A stretch of DNA of 64,000 bases, taken from contig JAXIVH010000014.1 in the NCBI GenBank assembly GCA_036785325.1, forward strand, positions 7,225,503 through 7,289,502. Direction: 5' to 3'. The notes under the pieces were generated by a model, which saw only the letters and a list, made by a program, of their open reading frames with translations, had not been told where the DNA came from and did no database searches. Positions within the stretch are counted from its first letter, which is position 1, and each line of letters opens with the position of its first letter. Made by a program: the position numbers and the translations under genes. The stretch is from Urophycis tenuis (taxonomy: Eukaryota > Chordata > Actinopteri > Gadiformes > Phycidae). This document shows positions 1 through 64,000 of the stretch, piece after piece.

Positions 1-61
1 GGGGAATGGAAAATAAAAGATAATATATAAAAGAAGAGGTTCACTGATAGAATATGGCTCA

Positions 62-250
62 GCTAGACACATTTATACACATAGAGATACAGACAGAGAC
101 AGAGAGACAGGCAAAACTAACTGATCGACAGGCCAGACAGACAAACAAGACAGAAAGACAGACAGACAACCAAAACACACAGACAAGACAGGAAAGAAGA
201 CCAGACAGACAGACAGACAGACAGACAGCACAGTGCAGACAGAGAGACAT
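62..250. repeat. Tetranucleotide (CAGA/GACA) simple repeat
   Basis: Imperfect agacagacag-type tandem repeat in the intron following E112. It ends about 25 bp from the E112 donor. Confidence 0.85.
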
Positions 251-275
251 GTGGAGAGAGGACAGATGGCCATAC

Positions 276-63195
<62,920 letters not shown>

Positions 63196-64000
63196 CTTAA
63201 CGCATGTGGGAGGGTGGGGGACGGGGGGTGGGGGGAGACGGAATGGGTGAGACGGTGAAACCCTGGCAGATCGCAGCACGGTGATGACACGGGGGGGGGT
63301 TGAAGTGGTGATGTGATGTGACGTGATGTGATGTGATGGCCGATGGTCTCGATGTGGCTCGGCGAGTGGATGAACCACAAGCAGAAAGCGCACGGTGACA
63401 ACAACCGTGACAACAAAAACAACAACAACAACAATAACAACAACAACACAGGCTAGCTACAGCACATCTTCCTCAAGAGCTAAAGCGTGGCGTTGCAGTG
63501 GAAGGGGGGGCAGAGCTCTGGCGGCAAGGGAGCACTGACTTGTTTATGACAGGCCTCTGTGTCTGCAGGGTGCTAAATAAAGACACTGGCCTGCACCTAC
63601 ACCTACACCTACACCTACACAGGATGGAGGAGTACAACCCAAACATAGCACTGAGCCGTCTAATCAATGGCTGTCGAATAGAATGCAATATTTAGATTTA
63701 CAGACATAAATGGGAATATAAATACAATAAAAATACAAAAAGGAACCAATGACATTCATCATTATTTTAAGCATGTCTTTTTGGGGGGATTTTCAGGGGG
63801 TTTAGGGGTTTTTTTTGGAGAGGGGGGAAAACATTCCTGTGTGCTCCTTAGTAATAGAAAACAAACCTCTCTTGCCTTGGACAACAAAACAACCGGCAAC
63901 CAGGCAACACCAGTTACATAACCAGCCATTCACTGCGCTTGGTGGATGGGAGACGGGAGCCGGTGGCGGGGGTGTGTGTGTGTGAGTGTGTGTGTGTGTG
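63196..64000. other. Intron upstream of E1
   Basis: No exon recognised. It contains GATGT(G) repeats (63310-63340), (AAC)n (63412-63447), a CCTACA hexamer repeat (63594-63618) and (GT)n at the window end (63970-64000). Confidence 0.6.

Overview
The window is a piece of a teleost fish chromosome holding part of one giant gene on the minus strand: syne1, encoding nesprin-1, a nuclear-envelope spectrin-repeat protein. I read 112 exons by hand (numbered E1 to E112 in transcript order, so E1 is at the right, near 63.2 kb, and E112 at the left, near 0.3 kb). Together they give about 7,100 codons with no internal stop. Splice phases agree at every junction and all donors are GT except one GC. Identity rests on many short matches to human nesprin-1 as I remember it, for example AGRCHTLLSPVTEES (E84), DLQRSWETLKN (E85), SRSMTTVWQRWTRL (E72), WIIKYGRR (E7) and LKACDELTDILPE (E16). 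No database search was run. Junctions were placed by eye and could be off by a base or two.

Layout, following transcription from right to left. 63.2-62.3 kb: short exons after the actin-binding calponin-homology domains, which lie beyond the right edge. 60-50 kb: first spectrin repeats. 50-23.5 kb: central rod. 23.1-20.9 kb: one uninterrupted 2,161-nt exon (E69). 20.7-0.3 kb: distal rod. The last repeats, the transmembrane segment and the KASH peptide lie beyond the left edge. So the window holds nearly the whole rod but neither functional end. In the cell the rod spaces the actin-binding head from the KASH anchor, which pairs with SUN proteins in the nuclear envelope.

No other gene is visible on either strand. 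Teleost origin is inferred from the small introns (mostly 100-1000 bp), tRNA-derived SINEs, DNA-transposon relics and a very high load of microsatellites and minisatellites. That load recalls cod-like fishes, but this is only a guess.

The most unusual feature is in the introns. In many of them a tandem array begins at or beside a splice site, and in several the repeat unit contains a copy of that splice site, sometimes with the adjoining end of the exon. The best cases are E61 (five extra copies of the last 33 coding bases plus donor), E3 (about 38 copies of a 23-bp donor-containing unit, later split by a 660-bp transposon), E67 (30-bp donor-containing units), E51 (acceptor copies), E15 (an array of CTAAC branch-point-like motifs) and E65 and E105 (partial exon/acceptor duplications).

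Introns longer than 300 bp in which I recognise nothing beyond scattered simple repeats: 2772-3322, 4046-4412, 4569-4954, 9161-9556, 10260-10766, 14927-15351, 16921-17269, 17408-17664, 19159-19607, 28614-28922, 30473-30850, 31016-31568, 31713-32178, 32892-33598, 33755-34316, 35765-36185, 39488-39820, 40586-40988, 41148-41452, 43163-43496, 43664-43977, 45362-45721, 45873-46433, 46942-47298, 48739-49202, 49611-49970, 51666-52540 and 56989-57723.
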